The notes: generated from the sequence alone by a model not told the origin. A DNA stretch of 64,000 nucleotides from Streptomyces cyaneus (GCF_004028635.1 NZ_ML138678.1:1539112-1603111); one strand, 5' to 3'; shown: positions 17,107 through 24,976, counted from the stretch's first letter. Numbers and translations are program-made.

Positions 17107-17577
17107 ATGACGACCACGCCCACAGCCGACTGGCTCCGCCTCGACCAGCAGATCTGCTTCTCCCTGAACGCCGCGTCGCGCGCCTTCGGCGGCGTCTACC
17201 GCGTGGTGCTGAAGGACCTGGGGCTCACCTATCCGCAGTACCTGGTGATGCTGGTGCTGTGGGAGCACGGCGACCTGCCCGTGAAGAAGCTCGGCGAACA
17301 CCTGCGCCTCGACTCCGGCACGCTGTCACCGCTGCTCAAGCGGCTGGAGGTGGCCGGACTGGTACGCCGGGAGCGCAGCGCGCGCGACGAGCGCTCGGTG
17401 GAGGTGCGGCTGACGGAGGAGGGGGCCGCGTTGCGCGAGCGGGCCCTTCAGGTGCCGCGCCGGATCGCCACGGCGACGGGCTTCGACGTCGACGAGATCC
17501 GCGAGCTGCGGGCACGGCTGGATCAGCTCACCGAGGCGCTGGATGCGGCGGCGGTGGAGGAGGCGGCAGCGGAGTAG
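17107..17577 (+). CDS. ohrR: MarR-family peroxide sensor OhrR
   Basis: A 156-residue winged-helix repressor. Cys17 in [11 protein letters not shown] is at the position of the OhrR sensing cysteine, which releases DNA when oxidised by organic hydroperoxides. The DNA-binding helix region reads [14 protein letters not shown] and the wing [18 protein letters not shown]. The ATG at 17107 follows a GGAGG Shine-Dalgarno, which decides it over an upstream in-frame ATG. It represses ohr and probably itself through the AT-rich inverted repeat just upstream. Confidence 0.95.
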   Translation: MTTTPTADWLRLDQQICFSLNAASRAFGGVYRVVLKDLGLTYPQYLVMLVLWEHGDLPVKKLGEHLRLDSGTLSPLLKRLEVAGLVRRERSARDERSVEVRLTEEGAALRERALQVPRRIATATGFDVDEIRELRARLDQLTEALDAAAVEEAAAE

Positions 17578-17875
17578 GCGGCGTCCGCGCGGGCGCGGGC
17601 GCAGGTGGGGCGCGGCCGTAGTTGGGGTGCGGACGCGGGCGAAGGTGAGGTGCGGACGCGGGCGAAGGCGGGGCGGGTGCATAGCCGGGCTGGACATTAG
17701 CGGCGTATCACCATCAATTAGGCGTTCATCCGACATACGATCGGGCCGCGTACCCCCTGAAATGCCGCTGCCCGCGAGTGAACCGGTCGCATGCTCCGGC
17801 CGTCTTCCGGAACGGGCCCAGTCCCGCTTCACGAGTGATTACCCCTCATTCCTGCGATTCCGGATCGTGGCCCCC
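17578..17875. other. Intergenic region with short direct repeats upstream of a GT2 gene
   Basis: No gene is seen here. The 20 bp sequence GGTGCGGACGCGGGCGAAGG occurs twice (17626-17645 and 17649-17668) with a 23 bp period. The second half (17690-17780) is less G+C-rich and probably holds the promoter of the glycosyltransferase, although I cannot place clear -35 and -10 boxes. Confidence 0.4.
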
Positions 17876-19516
17876 ATGTCCCCTCACCCCCCTCACCGTC
17901 CTCACGCTCCTCGCGCCCCTCACGACACGCACGCCCCACAGGTCGGCATCGTCGTCATCGGCTACAACGACGCCGCGCATGTGACGACGGCCGTCCGCTC
18001 GGCGTTGGCGCAGGGTCCCGTGGTCCGTGAGGTCGTCGCCGTCGACGACTGCTCGACGGACGGGAGCGCGGAACTGCTCACCCGTCTCGCCGCGACCGAA
18101 CCGCGCGTGAAGGTGGTCCGGCGCCGGGTCAACAGCGGCGGCTGCGGCAGCCCGCGCAACACCGGGCTCGACCGGGTGACCTCGCCGTACGTGATGTTCC
18201 TGGACAGCGACGACGTACTCCCGCCGGGCGCGGTGGACGCGCTGCTCGCGGCGGCGAGGGGGGCGTGCGCGGACGTGGCGAGCGGGCTGTGCGTGCGGCG
18301 GGAGCTGCCCGAGGGGCGCGAGGTGCCATGGCAGGCGCCTCTTTACGCCGCGCACGCCGTGCTTGAGCGCCCTGCGCAGCGCCCGCGCCTGGTCCACGAC
18401 ACGCTCTGCGTCAACAAGCTCTACCGCACGGACTTCCTCCGCGGCCACGGCATCCGTTTCCCCGAAGGCCGCTTCCTCTACGAGGACTTCGTCTTCACCG
18501 CGCGCGTGCTCGCCGCCGGGCCGCGCCTCGCGCTCGTCCCGGACCGGGTGTACGTCTGGCACGTGCGGCGCTTTGCCGACCGACTGTCGATCTCCCTGGA
18601 CCGCGCCGGCATCACCAACTGGCAGGCGCGCACGGAGGCGAGCCGGCTGGCGTACGACATCCTGCTGGGCGCCGGCCAGAAGGAACTCGCACGGGCGGCA
18701 CGCGCCAAGTTCCTCGACCACGAACTGCGGCTGTACGCACGCGAGTTGGGGTTGCACGACCCGCCCTACCAGCGCGCGTGGTGGGCACACACGCGGGCGT
18801 ACCTCGCGGAGTACGACGCGTCCGACTGGGCCCACAACCCCACCGCCCCCGGACGCCTCATCGGCCGCGTCGTCCTGTCCTCCCCCGAGCCCCGCGACCT
18901 GCCCCGCCTCAGGGACCTGGCCTCCCGCCCGGCCCGCCTCCTGCCTCCCTACACCCACACCCCGGACGGCACCCCCATCTGGTCGGCCGACCTGCCCGAG
19001 GTCACCCTGGAGCCGCTGCTGACCCGCCCCGTCCGCCTCCTCCCCCTCGCCGTCGACGCGGAACTGCGCCCACGCGCGCGTGCCGCACTCCTGCGGCTAC
19101 GCCTGCACGAGCTGTACGGCCGGGTCGCGCACGCGGGACCGGAGGCGCTGGAGGTGGAGTGGCGGTGCCGGGAGACGGGACGCGCAACGGTTCGGCGTAC
19201 GACGGTGACGCTCACACCTTCGGCCGACGGCATCTGGTCGGCGGAGACGGCAGTCCAGTGGACCGCGTTCGAGGCGGGCACCTGGGAGCTGCGGCTACGG
19301 GTGCGCTTCCGAGGCGGCGCACACCGCGAGGTCACGGCGCACGCCCTCTCGGGCGCCGGTCTGCTGCGCCGTCGCGCCGTGGTCAGCACCCGTCACGCCG
19401 TAGTACTCGTACAGCCATACGCCACACACTCGGGAGCGCTGGCACTACGCGTGGCCCCGGGTTTACGGGGCGTTATGTCAGTGGTCCACGGCAGACTCCG
19501 ACGCCTGCTTCACTGA
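17876..19516 (+). CDS. GT2 family glycosyltransferase (wall-polymer locus, copy 1)
   Basis: A 546-residue protein. After a His/Pro-rich N-terminus (about residues 1-24), a GT-A domain runs to about residue 240: GYNDAAHV, VDDCSTDGS, the signature NSGGCGSPRN and the metal motif FLDSDD. The C-terminal ~130 residues are predicted to be a beta-rich accessory domain. It is a paralog of the protein at 29174-30835, which shares NSGGC and FLDSDDELP, so the locus carries two such enzymes. The ATG at 17876 was chosen because the frame further upstream is low-complexity Arg-rich sequence. It should transfer a sugar from a nucleotide donor in the cytoplasm; the donor is unknown. Confidence 0.88.
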   Translation: MSPHPPHRPHAPRAPHDTHAPQVGIVVIGYNDAAHVTTAVRSALAQGPVVREVVAVDDCSTDGSAELLTRLAATEPRVKVVRRRVNSGGCGSPRNTGLDRVTSPYVMFLDSDDVLPPGAVDALLAAARGACADVASGLCVRRELPEGREVPWQAPLYAAHAVLERPAQRPRLVHDTLCVNKLYRTDFLRGHGIRFPEGRFLYEDFVFTARVLAAGPRLALVPDRVYVWHVRRFADRLSISLDRAGITNWQARTEASRLAYDILLGAGQKELARAARAKFLDHELRLYARELGLHDPPYQRAWWAHTRAYLAEYDASDWAHNPTAPGRLIGRVVLSSPEPRDLPRLRDLASRPARLLPPYTHTPDGTPIWSADLPEVTLEPLLTRPVRLLPLAVDAELRPRARAALLRLRLHELYGRVAHAGPEALEVEWRCRETGRATVRRTTVTLTPSADGIWSAETAVQWTAFEAGTWELRLRVRFRGGAHREVTAHALSGAGLLRRRAVVSTRHAVVLVQPYATHSGALALRVAPGLRGVMSVVHGRLRRLLH

Positions 19517-19579
19517 CACTGACACCGGCGTCACTGATCACGGACGACCACAGGCCCACTGACGAGGGGACGGCCGCAC

Positions 19580-20560
19580 ATGACCTGGCTGATCACCGGC
19601 GGCGCCGGTTACATCGGAGCGCACGTCGTACGGGCGATGACCGAGGCGGGCGAGCAAGCCGTGGTGTACGACGACCTGTCCACCGGCATCGCCGACCGGG
19701 TGCCCGACGGCGTCCCGCTGGTCGTCGGCTCGACCCTGGACGGTGAGCGCGTCGCCCGCGCCTTGGCCGACCACGGTGTGACCGGCGTGGTCCACCTTGC
19801 GGCGAAGAAGCAGGTCGGCGAGTCGGTCGACCTCCCCCTGCACTACTACCGGGAGAACGTCGAGGGCCTGCGCGTCCTGCTGGAGGCCGTGACGGCGGCG
19901 GACGTACCGTCCTTCGTCTTCTCCTCCTCGGCCGCCGTGTACGGCATGCCGGACGTCGACCTCGTGACGGAGGAGACGCCGTGCGTGCCGATGTCGCCGT
20001 ACGGGGAGACCAAGCTGGCGGGCGAGTGGCTGGTCCGCGCGACGGGCCGCGCGACGGGCCTGTCGACGGCATCGCTCCGCTACTTCAACGTGGCCGGCGC
20101 GGCCGCCCCGGAACTCGCCGACACCGGCGTCTTCAACCTCATCCCCATGGTCTTCGAGAAGCTCACGGAGAACGCGCCCCCGCGCATCTTCGGCGACGAC
20201 TACCCCACCCCCGACGGCACCTGCATCCGCGACTACATCCACGTCGTCGACCTGGCCGAGGCCCACGTGGCCACGGCCCGCGCCCTGCAGTCGTCCCCCG
20301 GCCACTCCCTCACCCTCAACATCGGCCGTGGGGAGGGTGTCTCGGTCCGCGAGATGATCGACATGATCAACGCCATCACCGGCTACGACCGCCCCCCGAC
20401 CGTCACCCCCCGCCGCCCCGGCGACCCGGCCCGCGTCGTCGCCTCCGCCGACCGCATCGCTACCGAGCTGGACTGGAAGGCCAAGCACGACGTCCAGGAC
20501 ATGATCGCTTCGGCTTGGGAGGGGTGGGTGCGGGTGCATCCGGGGGCGGCGCGGAGCTGA
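19580..20560 (+). CDS. galE: UDP-glucose 4-epimerase (GalE-type SDR)
   Basis: A 326-residue extended short-chain dehydrogenase. The N-terminal NAD-binding motif is GGAGYIG (7-13). The catalytic triad is Ser117 (FSSSAAVYG), Tyr141 and Lys145 (SPYGETK). The sequence YFNVAGA and the C-terminal RPGDPARVVAS are typical of GalE. It interconverts UDP-glucose and UDP-galactose (or the N-acetyl forms). Its place between two glycosyltransferase blocks suggests it supplies sugar donors for the wall polymer. It lies 63 nt after the GT2 gene on the same strand, probably co-transcribed. Some Streptomyces carry several GalE-like enzymes, so substrate specificity is not certain. Confidence 0.88.
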   Translation: MTWLITGGAGYIGAHVVRAMTEAGEQAVVYDDLSTGIADRVPDGVPLVVGSTLDGERVARALADHGVTGVVHLAAKKQVGESVDLPLHYYRENVEGLRVLLEAVTAADVPSFVFSSSAAVYGMPDVDLVTEETPCVPMSPYGETKLAGEWLVRATGRATGLSTASLRYFNVAGAAAPELADTGVFNLIPMVFEKLTENAPPRIFGDDYPTPDGTCIRDYIHVVDLAEAHVATARALQSSPGHSLTLNIGRGEGVSVREMIDMINAITGYDRPPTVTPRRPGDPARVVASADRIATELDWKAKHDVQDMIASAWEGWVRVHPGAARS

Positions 20561-20594
20561 GCCTTGCGCCGGCTGAGCGGGTCAGCCAAGCGGG

Positions 20595-21110
20595 TCAGCC
20601 AAGAGGATGGCGGTAACGCAACTTGTTGAGCGAGGCCCCACCGGTGGTGTCCTCCACGGCATTGCCGTCCGCACGCCAGCCGGAGGCCTCGTAGAAGCGC
20701 CTGGCCCGTTCATTGTCTTCCAGCACCCACAAGGTGGCGTGCGTATAGTCGGCCTGCCTCAGGGCCGCCAACGTGGCCAACATCAACTGCTTGCCCACCC
20801 CGGCGCTCCAGACCTCCGGCATCGCGTAGAGAGTGCCGATCTCCGCGACGGCAGGGTCCTCCTGAGACGCACCGAACCCCGAGAACCCGACGATTCCCAC
20901 CTCGGTCTCGGCCACCAGCACCGCCGACGAGGGCCACTGTGCCTCCGCGATACGCGTCTTCCATTCGGGCTCTTCGCGCCCTGGATCCATGGCGTCGAGG
21001 TAGTCCCGCGGAAGAAGACCGGCAAAGGCCGCCTGCCAGGAGCGCACGCGAACACCAGCGACCGCTGACGCGTCATCAGGCCGTGCCCGTCGAATCCGCA
21101 TGGCTGTCAT
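20595..21110 (-). CDS. GNAT family N-acetyltransferase
   Basis: A 171-residue GCN5-related acetyltransferase. The acetyl-CoA-binding region reads MPEVWSAGVGKQLML, followed by LWVLEDNERARRFYEASGW, the typical motifs A and B. The acceptor is unknown. The start at 21110 overlaps the stop of a broken upstream frame by ATGA, the usual mark of translational coupling; ATG 21101 is an alternative. It converges on galE with a 34 nt gap that contains a 13 bp direct repeat (AGCGGGTCAGCCA). Confidence 0.88.
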   Translation of the reverse strand: MTAMRIRRARPDDASAVAGVRVRSWQAAFAGLLPRDYLDAMDPGREEPEWKTRIAEAQWPSSAVLVAETEVGIVGFSGFGASQEDPAVAEIGTLYAMPEVWSAGVGKQLMLATLAALRQADYTHATLWVLEDNERARRFYEASGWRADGNAVEDTTGGASLNKLRYRHPLG

Positions 21111-21240
21111 TCTTCAAGGCGCCCCAGGTCGGGCCAAGTTCTTTTCCTGAGGGCAATGTCGAGGGGCGCGGGAGCGCAACTACGCTCAGCGGCGGCACCG
21201 GCGATGAATGCGTCGAAATCGCGCTGCGCCCTGAGCGGCT
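21107..21240 (-). pseudogene. 3' remnant of an unidentified gene coupled to the GNAT gene
   Basis: The last ~40 codons before the GNAT start read like genuine protein (RDFDAFIAG, PLDIALRKRTWPDLGR) and end in a TGA that overlaps the GNAT ATG as ATGA. Further upstream the frame becomes Arg/Pro-rich and runs into the Lrp-family gene in another frame, with no start signal. This looks like the tail of a deleted gene. The family is not recognised. Confidence 0.35.
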
Positions 21241-21342
21241 GCTGACGTCGGCCGCGAGTGTTGTCGGCCAGCCTGCTGCACCTGGACCGCGACGGCAGTG
21301 CGCTACCGACCTGCGGGAATGCGGCTACGGCCCGGCTGTTGG

Positions 21343-21825
21343 TCAGGGCCGGTCTGGTCGGTCTGGCCGGTCGGGGCCGTCGGGCCGCTCGGGGCCGCGG
21401 CAGGGCAGGGTCTGGCTGTAGACGACGCTCGTGGTCGTGCTGCCGAAGCCGGCCAGCTCGTCCATGAGGGTCTCCAGGTGCTCCATCGAGGTCGCGGCCA
21501 CCTTCAGGGTGTAGCAGTCGTCGCCGGTGGTGCGCAGGCACTCCAGGATCTCCCGCCGTTCGGCGAGCAGTCGGCGCAATGGCTGGTGGCGGTTGCCGGG
21601 GTACTTCAGCCGGACGACGGCGAGCACGGGGTAGCCGACCTTGGCCAGGTCGACCACGGCGTGGTAGCCCGTGATGACGCCCGACGACTCCAGACCCCGC
21701 ACTCGTTCCGTGGTGGCCGACGAGCTGAGGTTCACGCGCCGCCCCAACTCGCTGAGGGAGATGCGGGCGTCCCGTTGCAGCTGCCCGATGATCGCCCAGT
21801 CGACGTCGTCAAGGTTCACGGCCAT
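21343..21825 (-). CDS. Lrp/AsnC family transcriptional regulator
   Basis: A 160-residue regulator. The N-terminal helix-turn-helix is DWAIIGQLQRDARISLSELG followed by RRVNLSSSATTERVRGLE. The C-terminal half is the ligand-binding RAM domain (TGDDCYTLKVAATSMEHLETLMDE, here with the Gly-Asp-x-Asp signature). The last ~15 residues are repeats of Pro-Asp-Arg produced by a short DNA repeat and look like a recent extension. It is divergent from the LLM oxidoreductase/deaminase pair 93 nt away and is the likely local regulator. Confidence 0.9.
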   Translation of the reverse strand: MAVNLDDVDWAIIGQLQRDARISLSELGRRVNLSSSATTERVRGLESSGVITGYHAVVDLAKVGYPVLAVVRLKYPGNRHQPLRRLLAERREILECLRTTGDDCYTLKVAATSMEHLETLMDELAGFGSTTTSVVYSQTLPCRGPERPDGPDRPDRPDRP

Positions 21826-21918
21826 GCCGCGACACTACCGGCAGAACCACGGAAGAACGTCGCCCTCACCGGGAAGATTCGGTTCCCCGTGCCGGGATCA
21901 CCGGCATAGCCTCGACTC

Positions 21919-22737
21919 ATGCAACTTGGCGTCAACGTACCGAACTTCGGGCCCGGAACCGATCCCGGCGTCCTGCGCGAATGGGCGCGGATCACGGAGG
22001 GGCTCGGCTTCGACCTCCTCATGGTGTCGGACCACGTGACCGTCACCCCGGACGTGGCCGAGCGCTACCCGGAGCCGTTCTACGAGCCGTTCACCACGCT
22101 GTCCTGGCTGGCCGGCCTCACCACGAGGCTGCGGCTGGGCACGACCGTGCTCGTCCTGCCCTACCGGCATCCACTGCTGGTGGCTCGGATGGCCACCAAC
22201 CTCAACCAGCTCAGCGGCGGCCGGTTCGTCCTCGGCGTGGGCGTCGGCTGGGCGCGTCAGGAGTTCGACGCGCTCGGCGTGCCGTTCACCGCGCGCGGCC
22301 GACTGACCGACGAGTACCTGGGTGCCCTGCGGGATGCCTGGCGCACGGAGAGCGGGGACGGTGCCGCCCCGATACCTGTCTGGGTCGGTGGCCACAGCGA
22401 GGCGGCGATCCGACGCACGGTCAGGTTCGGCGACGCCTGGCACCCGCTGCGGCTCCCCCTCCCCCTGATGCGCTCGGTCCTGACGAACCACTCGCTGCCG
22501 GCGTTCGCGCCCCGCATCGCCCTGCGGATGACCGGCACACCGGTCGACGACCCCGAGCGGCCCGCCGGTGTCGGCACCCTCGAGCAGATCCTCGGCGATC
22601 TCGACCAGCTCCGCCTGCTCGGCGCGGACACCGTCGTACTCGACCCCTACCACGCAGACCCGGAGGAGACCCGTCGGCCCCACGTGGCCTGGCAGGCGCT
22701 CACGGCCGTGGCCACACACTGGAGGACCCCACAGTGA
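21919..22737 (+). CDS. LLM-class F420-dependent oxidoreductase
   Basis: A 272-residue luciferase-like (beta/alpha)8 flavin/F420 enzyme. Family marks are MQLGVNVPNFGPG at the N-terminus, LRLGTTVLVLPYRHP, QLSGGRFVLGVGVGW and PIWVGGHSEAAIRR-like sequence (here IPVWVGGHSEAAIRR). The substrate is unknown. A TAGCCT -10-like box ends 7 nt before the ATG and there is no Shine-Dalgarno, so the transcript may be leaderless. It overlaps the downstream deaminase by 4 nt (GTGA), so the two are co-translated. Confidence 0.9.
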   Translation: MQLGVNVPNFGPGTDPGVLREWARITEGLGFDLLMVSDHVTVTPDVAERYPEPFYEPFTTLSWLAGLTTRLRLGTTVLVLPYRHPLLVARMATNLNQLSGGRFVLGVGVGWARQEFDALGVPFTARGRLTDEYLGALRDAWRTESGDGAAPIPVWVGGHSEAAIRRTVRFGDAWHPLRLPLPLMRSVLTNHSLPAFAPRIALRMTGTPVDDPERPAGVGTLEQILGDLDQLRLLGADTVVLDPYHADPEETRRPHVAWQALTAVATHWRTPQ

Positions 22738-23171
22738 TCACCTCTGGCGACGAGACCCTCCTGCGCCGCGCGATCAGCATCGCGGCCCACGCGGTCACCC
22801 TGGGCGACGCGCCGTACGGTTCCCTGCTGGCCGGCCCGGACGGCGCGATCCTCGCCGAGGCCCACAACACGGTACGGCGCGACAACGACATCACCGCCCA
22901 CCCGGAACTGAAGCTCGCCCGCTGGGCAGCCCGCGAACTCGACCTTGACACGGCTGCCCGCACCACCATGTACACCAGCTGCCAGCCGTGCGGCATGTGC
23001 GGCGGCGGCATCGTCCGCTCCGGCCTCGGCCGGGTCGTCTACGCGCTCGCCACCGAGCAACTCGTCGAACTCAACCCGCAGTCGGGCGACTGGCCGACGG
23101 TGCCTCAGGACGGCCCGGCCCTGTTCGACGAGGCACGCGCACCCATCGACGCCTACTACCGGCCGAGCTGA
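22734..23171 (+). CDS. Nucleoside/cytidine-type deaminase (tRNA-adenosine deaminase superfamily)
   Basis: A 145-residue zinc hydrolase. The catalytic set is complete: His56 and Glu58 (AHPE) and the zinc ligands Cys86 and Cys89 (CQPCGMC). It belongs with guanine/cytosine/nucleoside deaminases. The ligand is not determinable. The GTG start overlaps the stop of the LLM gene and is preceded by GGAGGA at 22721, which fixes it. The context suggests a small two-gene catabolic unit under the divergent Lrp-type regulator. Confidence 0.9.
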   Translation: MITSGDETLLRRAISIAAHAVTLGDAPYGSLLAGPDGAILAEAHNTVRRDNDITAHPELKLARWAARELDLDTAARTTMYTSCQPCGMCGGGIVRSGLGRVVYALATEQLVELNPQSGDWPTVPQDGPALFDEARAPIDAYYRPS

Positions 23172-23213
23172 GGAGGCTGCGCGCCGACGCCGGACGGGCG
23201 CCGCCGGTGACGA

Positions 23214-23858
23214 CTACGCGTTGTTCAGATACGTCAGCACAGCGAGCACCCTGCGATGCCCACTGTCGCTCTGCGGCAGGCCGAGCTTCAGGAAGACGTT
23301 GCCGATGTGCTTGTGGACCGCGCGTTCCGTCACGACGAGGGTTTTGGCGATGGTCGCGTTGTCGTGGCCCTCGGCCATCAGCGCCAGCACCTCGCGCTCG
23401 CGCGGGGTGAGCGAGTCGAGGGGGGAGTCGCGGCGGCGGGTCAGCAGTTCGGTGACGACCTCGGGGTCGAGCGCGGTGCCGCCGGCCGCGACCCGTTCCA
23501 GCGCGTCGAGGAACTCGTCGACCCGGCCGACCCGGTCCTTCAGCAGGTAGCCGAGGCCGCTCGCGCCGCCGGCGAGGAGTTCGGCGGCGTACGACTCCTC
23601 GACGTACTGGGACAGGACCAGCACAGGCAGCCCCGGGATCTCCTTGCGCGCGGTGAGGGCGGCGCGCAGTCCCTCGTCGCGGAAATCGGGCGGCATCCGT
23701 ACGTCGAGCACGGCGGCGTCGGGGCAGTGCTCCAGCAGCGCGGGCAGGATTTCGGGGCCGGTGGTGGCGACGGCCGCGACCTCGTGTCCGGCCGACGTCA
23801 GCAGGAGGACCAGGCCCTCGCGCAGCAGGGCGTTGTCCTCGGCGATCACGACTTTCAC
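23214..23858 (-). CDS. NarL/FixJ family response regulator (partner kinase lost)
   Basis: A 214-residue regulator. The receiver domain has the acidic pocket (IAEDN), the phosphoacceptor Asp in AVLDVRMPP and the conserved Lys in LLKDRVGR. The LuxR-type helix-turn-helix is LTPREREVLALMAEGHDNATIAKTL (split by the usual turn). The start is GTG at 23858. These genes usually follow their histidine kinase on the same strand. Here only a kinase C-terminal scrap remains upstream, followed by a TetR gene, so the regulator is an orphan or is driven by another kinase. Confidence 0.9.
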   Translation of the reverse strand: MKVVIAEDNALLREGLVLLLTSAGHEVAAVATTGPEILPALLEHCPDAAVLDVRMPPDFRDEGLRAALTARKEIPGLPVLVLSQYVEESYAAELLAGGASGLGYLLKDRVGRVDEFLDALERVAAGGTALDPEVVTELLTRRRDSPLDSLTPREREVLALMAEGHDNATIAKTLVVTERAVHKHIGNVFLKLGLPQSDSGHRRVLAVLTYLNNA

Positions 23859-23880
23859 GGCAGTTCCGCCTCTGCTCCGG

Positions 23881-23922
23881 TCACCGCGTCGTACGCGGCA
23901 ACGCCAGATGGATCACCGTTGG
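23881..23922 (-). pseudogene. C-terminal scrap of a histidine kinase
   Basis: Immediately upstream of the response regulator, the frame ending at TGA 23881-23883 reads PTVIHLALPRTTR. This is the typical last beta-strand of a sensor-kinase ATPase domain, followed 22 nt later by the regulator start. Reading further upstream loses kinase character within 7 codons and hits a stop at the TetR gene end. The rest of the kinase appears deleted. Confidence 0.45.
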
Positions 23923-23943
23923 CAGCCGGTGCACGCAGCCTAC

Positions 23944-24570
23944 TCACAGAGCCTTGAGGGCATGTGCGGTGGCCCGGGCCAGGGCATCCAGGTACCCCTT
24001 GGGCAGCTTGGGGCTGCGGATCACCACCGAGCGCCAGTACAGGGGGCCCGAGATCAGGTCGAGTGCCAGGTCCTCATCGATGCCCGGACGCACCTCGCCG
24101 CGCTTCTCCGCGGCCATCACGATCCCGCTGGCGACGCTCGCCTGCCCGTCCCGCAGCGCCTTCTGCAGGGCCTCCGCGATCTCGGGACTGCGAGCCGCCT
24201 CGGCCTGGAGATCCGGGAGGATCTGCGAGGCCAAGGGGTGACGCAGGGCGCGTGCGGTCACGCCGTACAGCAGCCGCAGATCACCCTCCAGGGAGCCGGC
24301 GTCCGGCACGGGCAGCCCCATGACGGCGACCGCCGACACCACGTCCAGCACCAGGTGCAGCTTGGAACGCCAGCGCCGGTACACCGCGGTCTTGCCGACG
24401 CCCGCGCGGCGCGCGATGCCCTCTATCGACATCCGCGCGTAGCCGACGGCCGCCAGCTCCTCGAAGACGGCCGCCCGGATGGCCTCCGTTACGTCCTCCC
24501 GGAGTACGGCTGCGCCGGCGGGGGTGCGGCGGCGCGGACGCGGCTGGGGCTGGTCGGCGTTCGTCGTCAT
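23944..24570 (-). CDS. TetR family transcriptional regulator
   Basis: A 208-residue repressor with the TetR helix-turn-helix near residues 40-65 (MSIEGIARRAGVGKTAVYRRW) and a C-terminal domain of the TetR_C type. An in-frame ATG at 24582 exists, but ATG 24570 is preferred. A TATGCT -10-like hexamer (24578-24583) ends 7 nt before it and neither start has a Shine-Dalgarno, so transcription may start on the ATG. The first of eight operator-like dyads (24596-24611) covers the promoter spacer, suggesting autoregulation. The gene is divergent from the TagGH-type exporter, a likely target. Confidence 0.88.
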   Translation of the reverse strand: MTTNADQPQPRPRRRTPAGAAVLREDVTEAIRAAVFEELAAVGYARMSIEGIARRAGVGKTAVYRRWRSKLHLVLDVVSAVAVMGLPVPDAGSLEGDLRLLYGVTARALRHPLASQILPDLQAEAARSPEIAEALQKALRDGQASVASGIVMAAEKRGEVRPGIDEDLALDLISGPLYWRSVVIRSPKLPKGYLDALARATAHALKAL

Positions 24571-24577
24571 GCGGGCA

Positions 24578-24583
24578 AGCATA
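24578..24583 (-). promoter_or_regulatory. -10 box candidate of the TetR gene
   Basis: On the minus strand TATGCT lies 7 nt before ATG 24570, fitting a leaderless start. A convincing -35 is not visible. The dyad at 24596-24611 overlaps the spacer, the normal place for a repressor site. Confidence 0.4.
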
Positions 24584-24585
24584 GG

Positions 24586-24955
24586 GCGTTGCGACGATAC
24601 GGTGCCGTCCCTACGTCAACCGGACGCCACCGACGTCACGACGAGACGGCTCCGTCCACGCCTGCCGACGATCGGCCACGTCACGACGAATCGGTTCCGT
24701 CCCTACGTCCGCCGACTCTCGCCGACGTCACGACGGAACGGTCTCGTCCCTACACCCACAGGCTGTCGCCCACGTCACGACGGAACGGCCTCGTCCCTAC
24801 ACCCACAGGCTGTCGCCCACGTCACGACGGAACGGCCTCGTCCCTACACCCACAGGCTGTCGCCCACGTCACGACGAAACGGTTGCGTTCCGACGCCTCC
24901 TAGGCCTACGCTCACGTTGCGACGATACGGTCCCGTCCCGACGTAAGAAAACGTG
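24586..24955. repeat. Eight-copy array of ~47 bp units, each with a TetR-operator-like dyad
   Basis: The whole region between the divergent TetR and exporter genes is an array. The dyad core is GAWACGG-nn-CCGTCCC or a close variant. It occurs at 24596-24611, 24643-24658, 24688-24703, 24735-24750, 24782-24797, 24829-24844, 24876-24891 and 24924-24939, giving spacings of 47, 45, 47, 47, 47, 47 and 48 bp. The three middle units (24725-24865) are almost identical along their full length, including the non-dyad part ending CACAGGCTGTCGCC; outer units are diverged outside the core. Because 47 is not a multiple of three, the repeats do not code for a repeated protein. A cooperative binding array for the TetR regulator is inferred. 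Confidence 0.8.
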
Positions 24956-24976
24956 AAGAGTCACGTAAGAGAACGT
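24941..24976 (+). promoter_or_regulatory. Direct repeat with 22 bp pitch upstream of the exporter
   Basis: ACGTAAGAAAACGT (24941-24954) and ACGTAAGAGAACGT (24963-24976) are the same 14-mer with one change, spaced 22 bp (two helical turns) apart. They begin right after the last dyad of the array. This layout fits a head-to-tail dimer binding site for a second regulator, 35 nt before the exporter start. Confidence 0.4.

Noticed and set aside
20561..20594. Terminator between galE and the GNAT gene
   Set aside because: The 34 nt gap has direct repeats (AGCGGGTCAGCCA twice) but no convincing inverted repeat.
24479..24946. Open frame across the 47 bp array giving a repeated Thr/Arg/Pro protein
   Set aside because: The repeat unit is 47 bp, so the frame changes each copy; the apparent protein repeats in several frames and has no ribosome-binding site.
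24586..24955. CRISPR array
   Set aside because: Although the region is a repeat array, the unit is a continuous tandem repeat rather than short repeats separated by unique spacers, and there are no cas genes.
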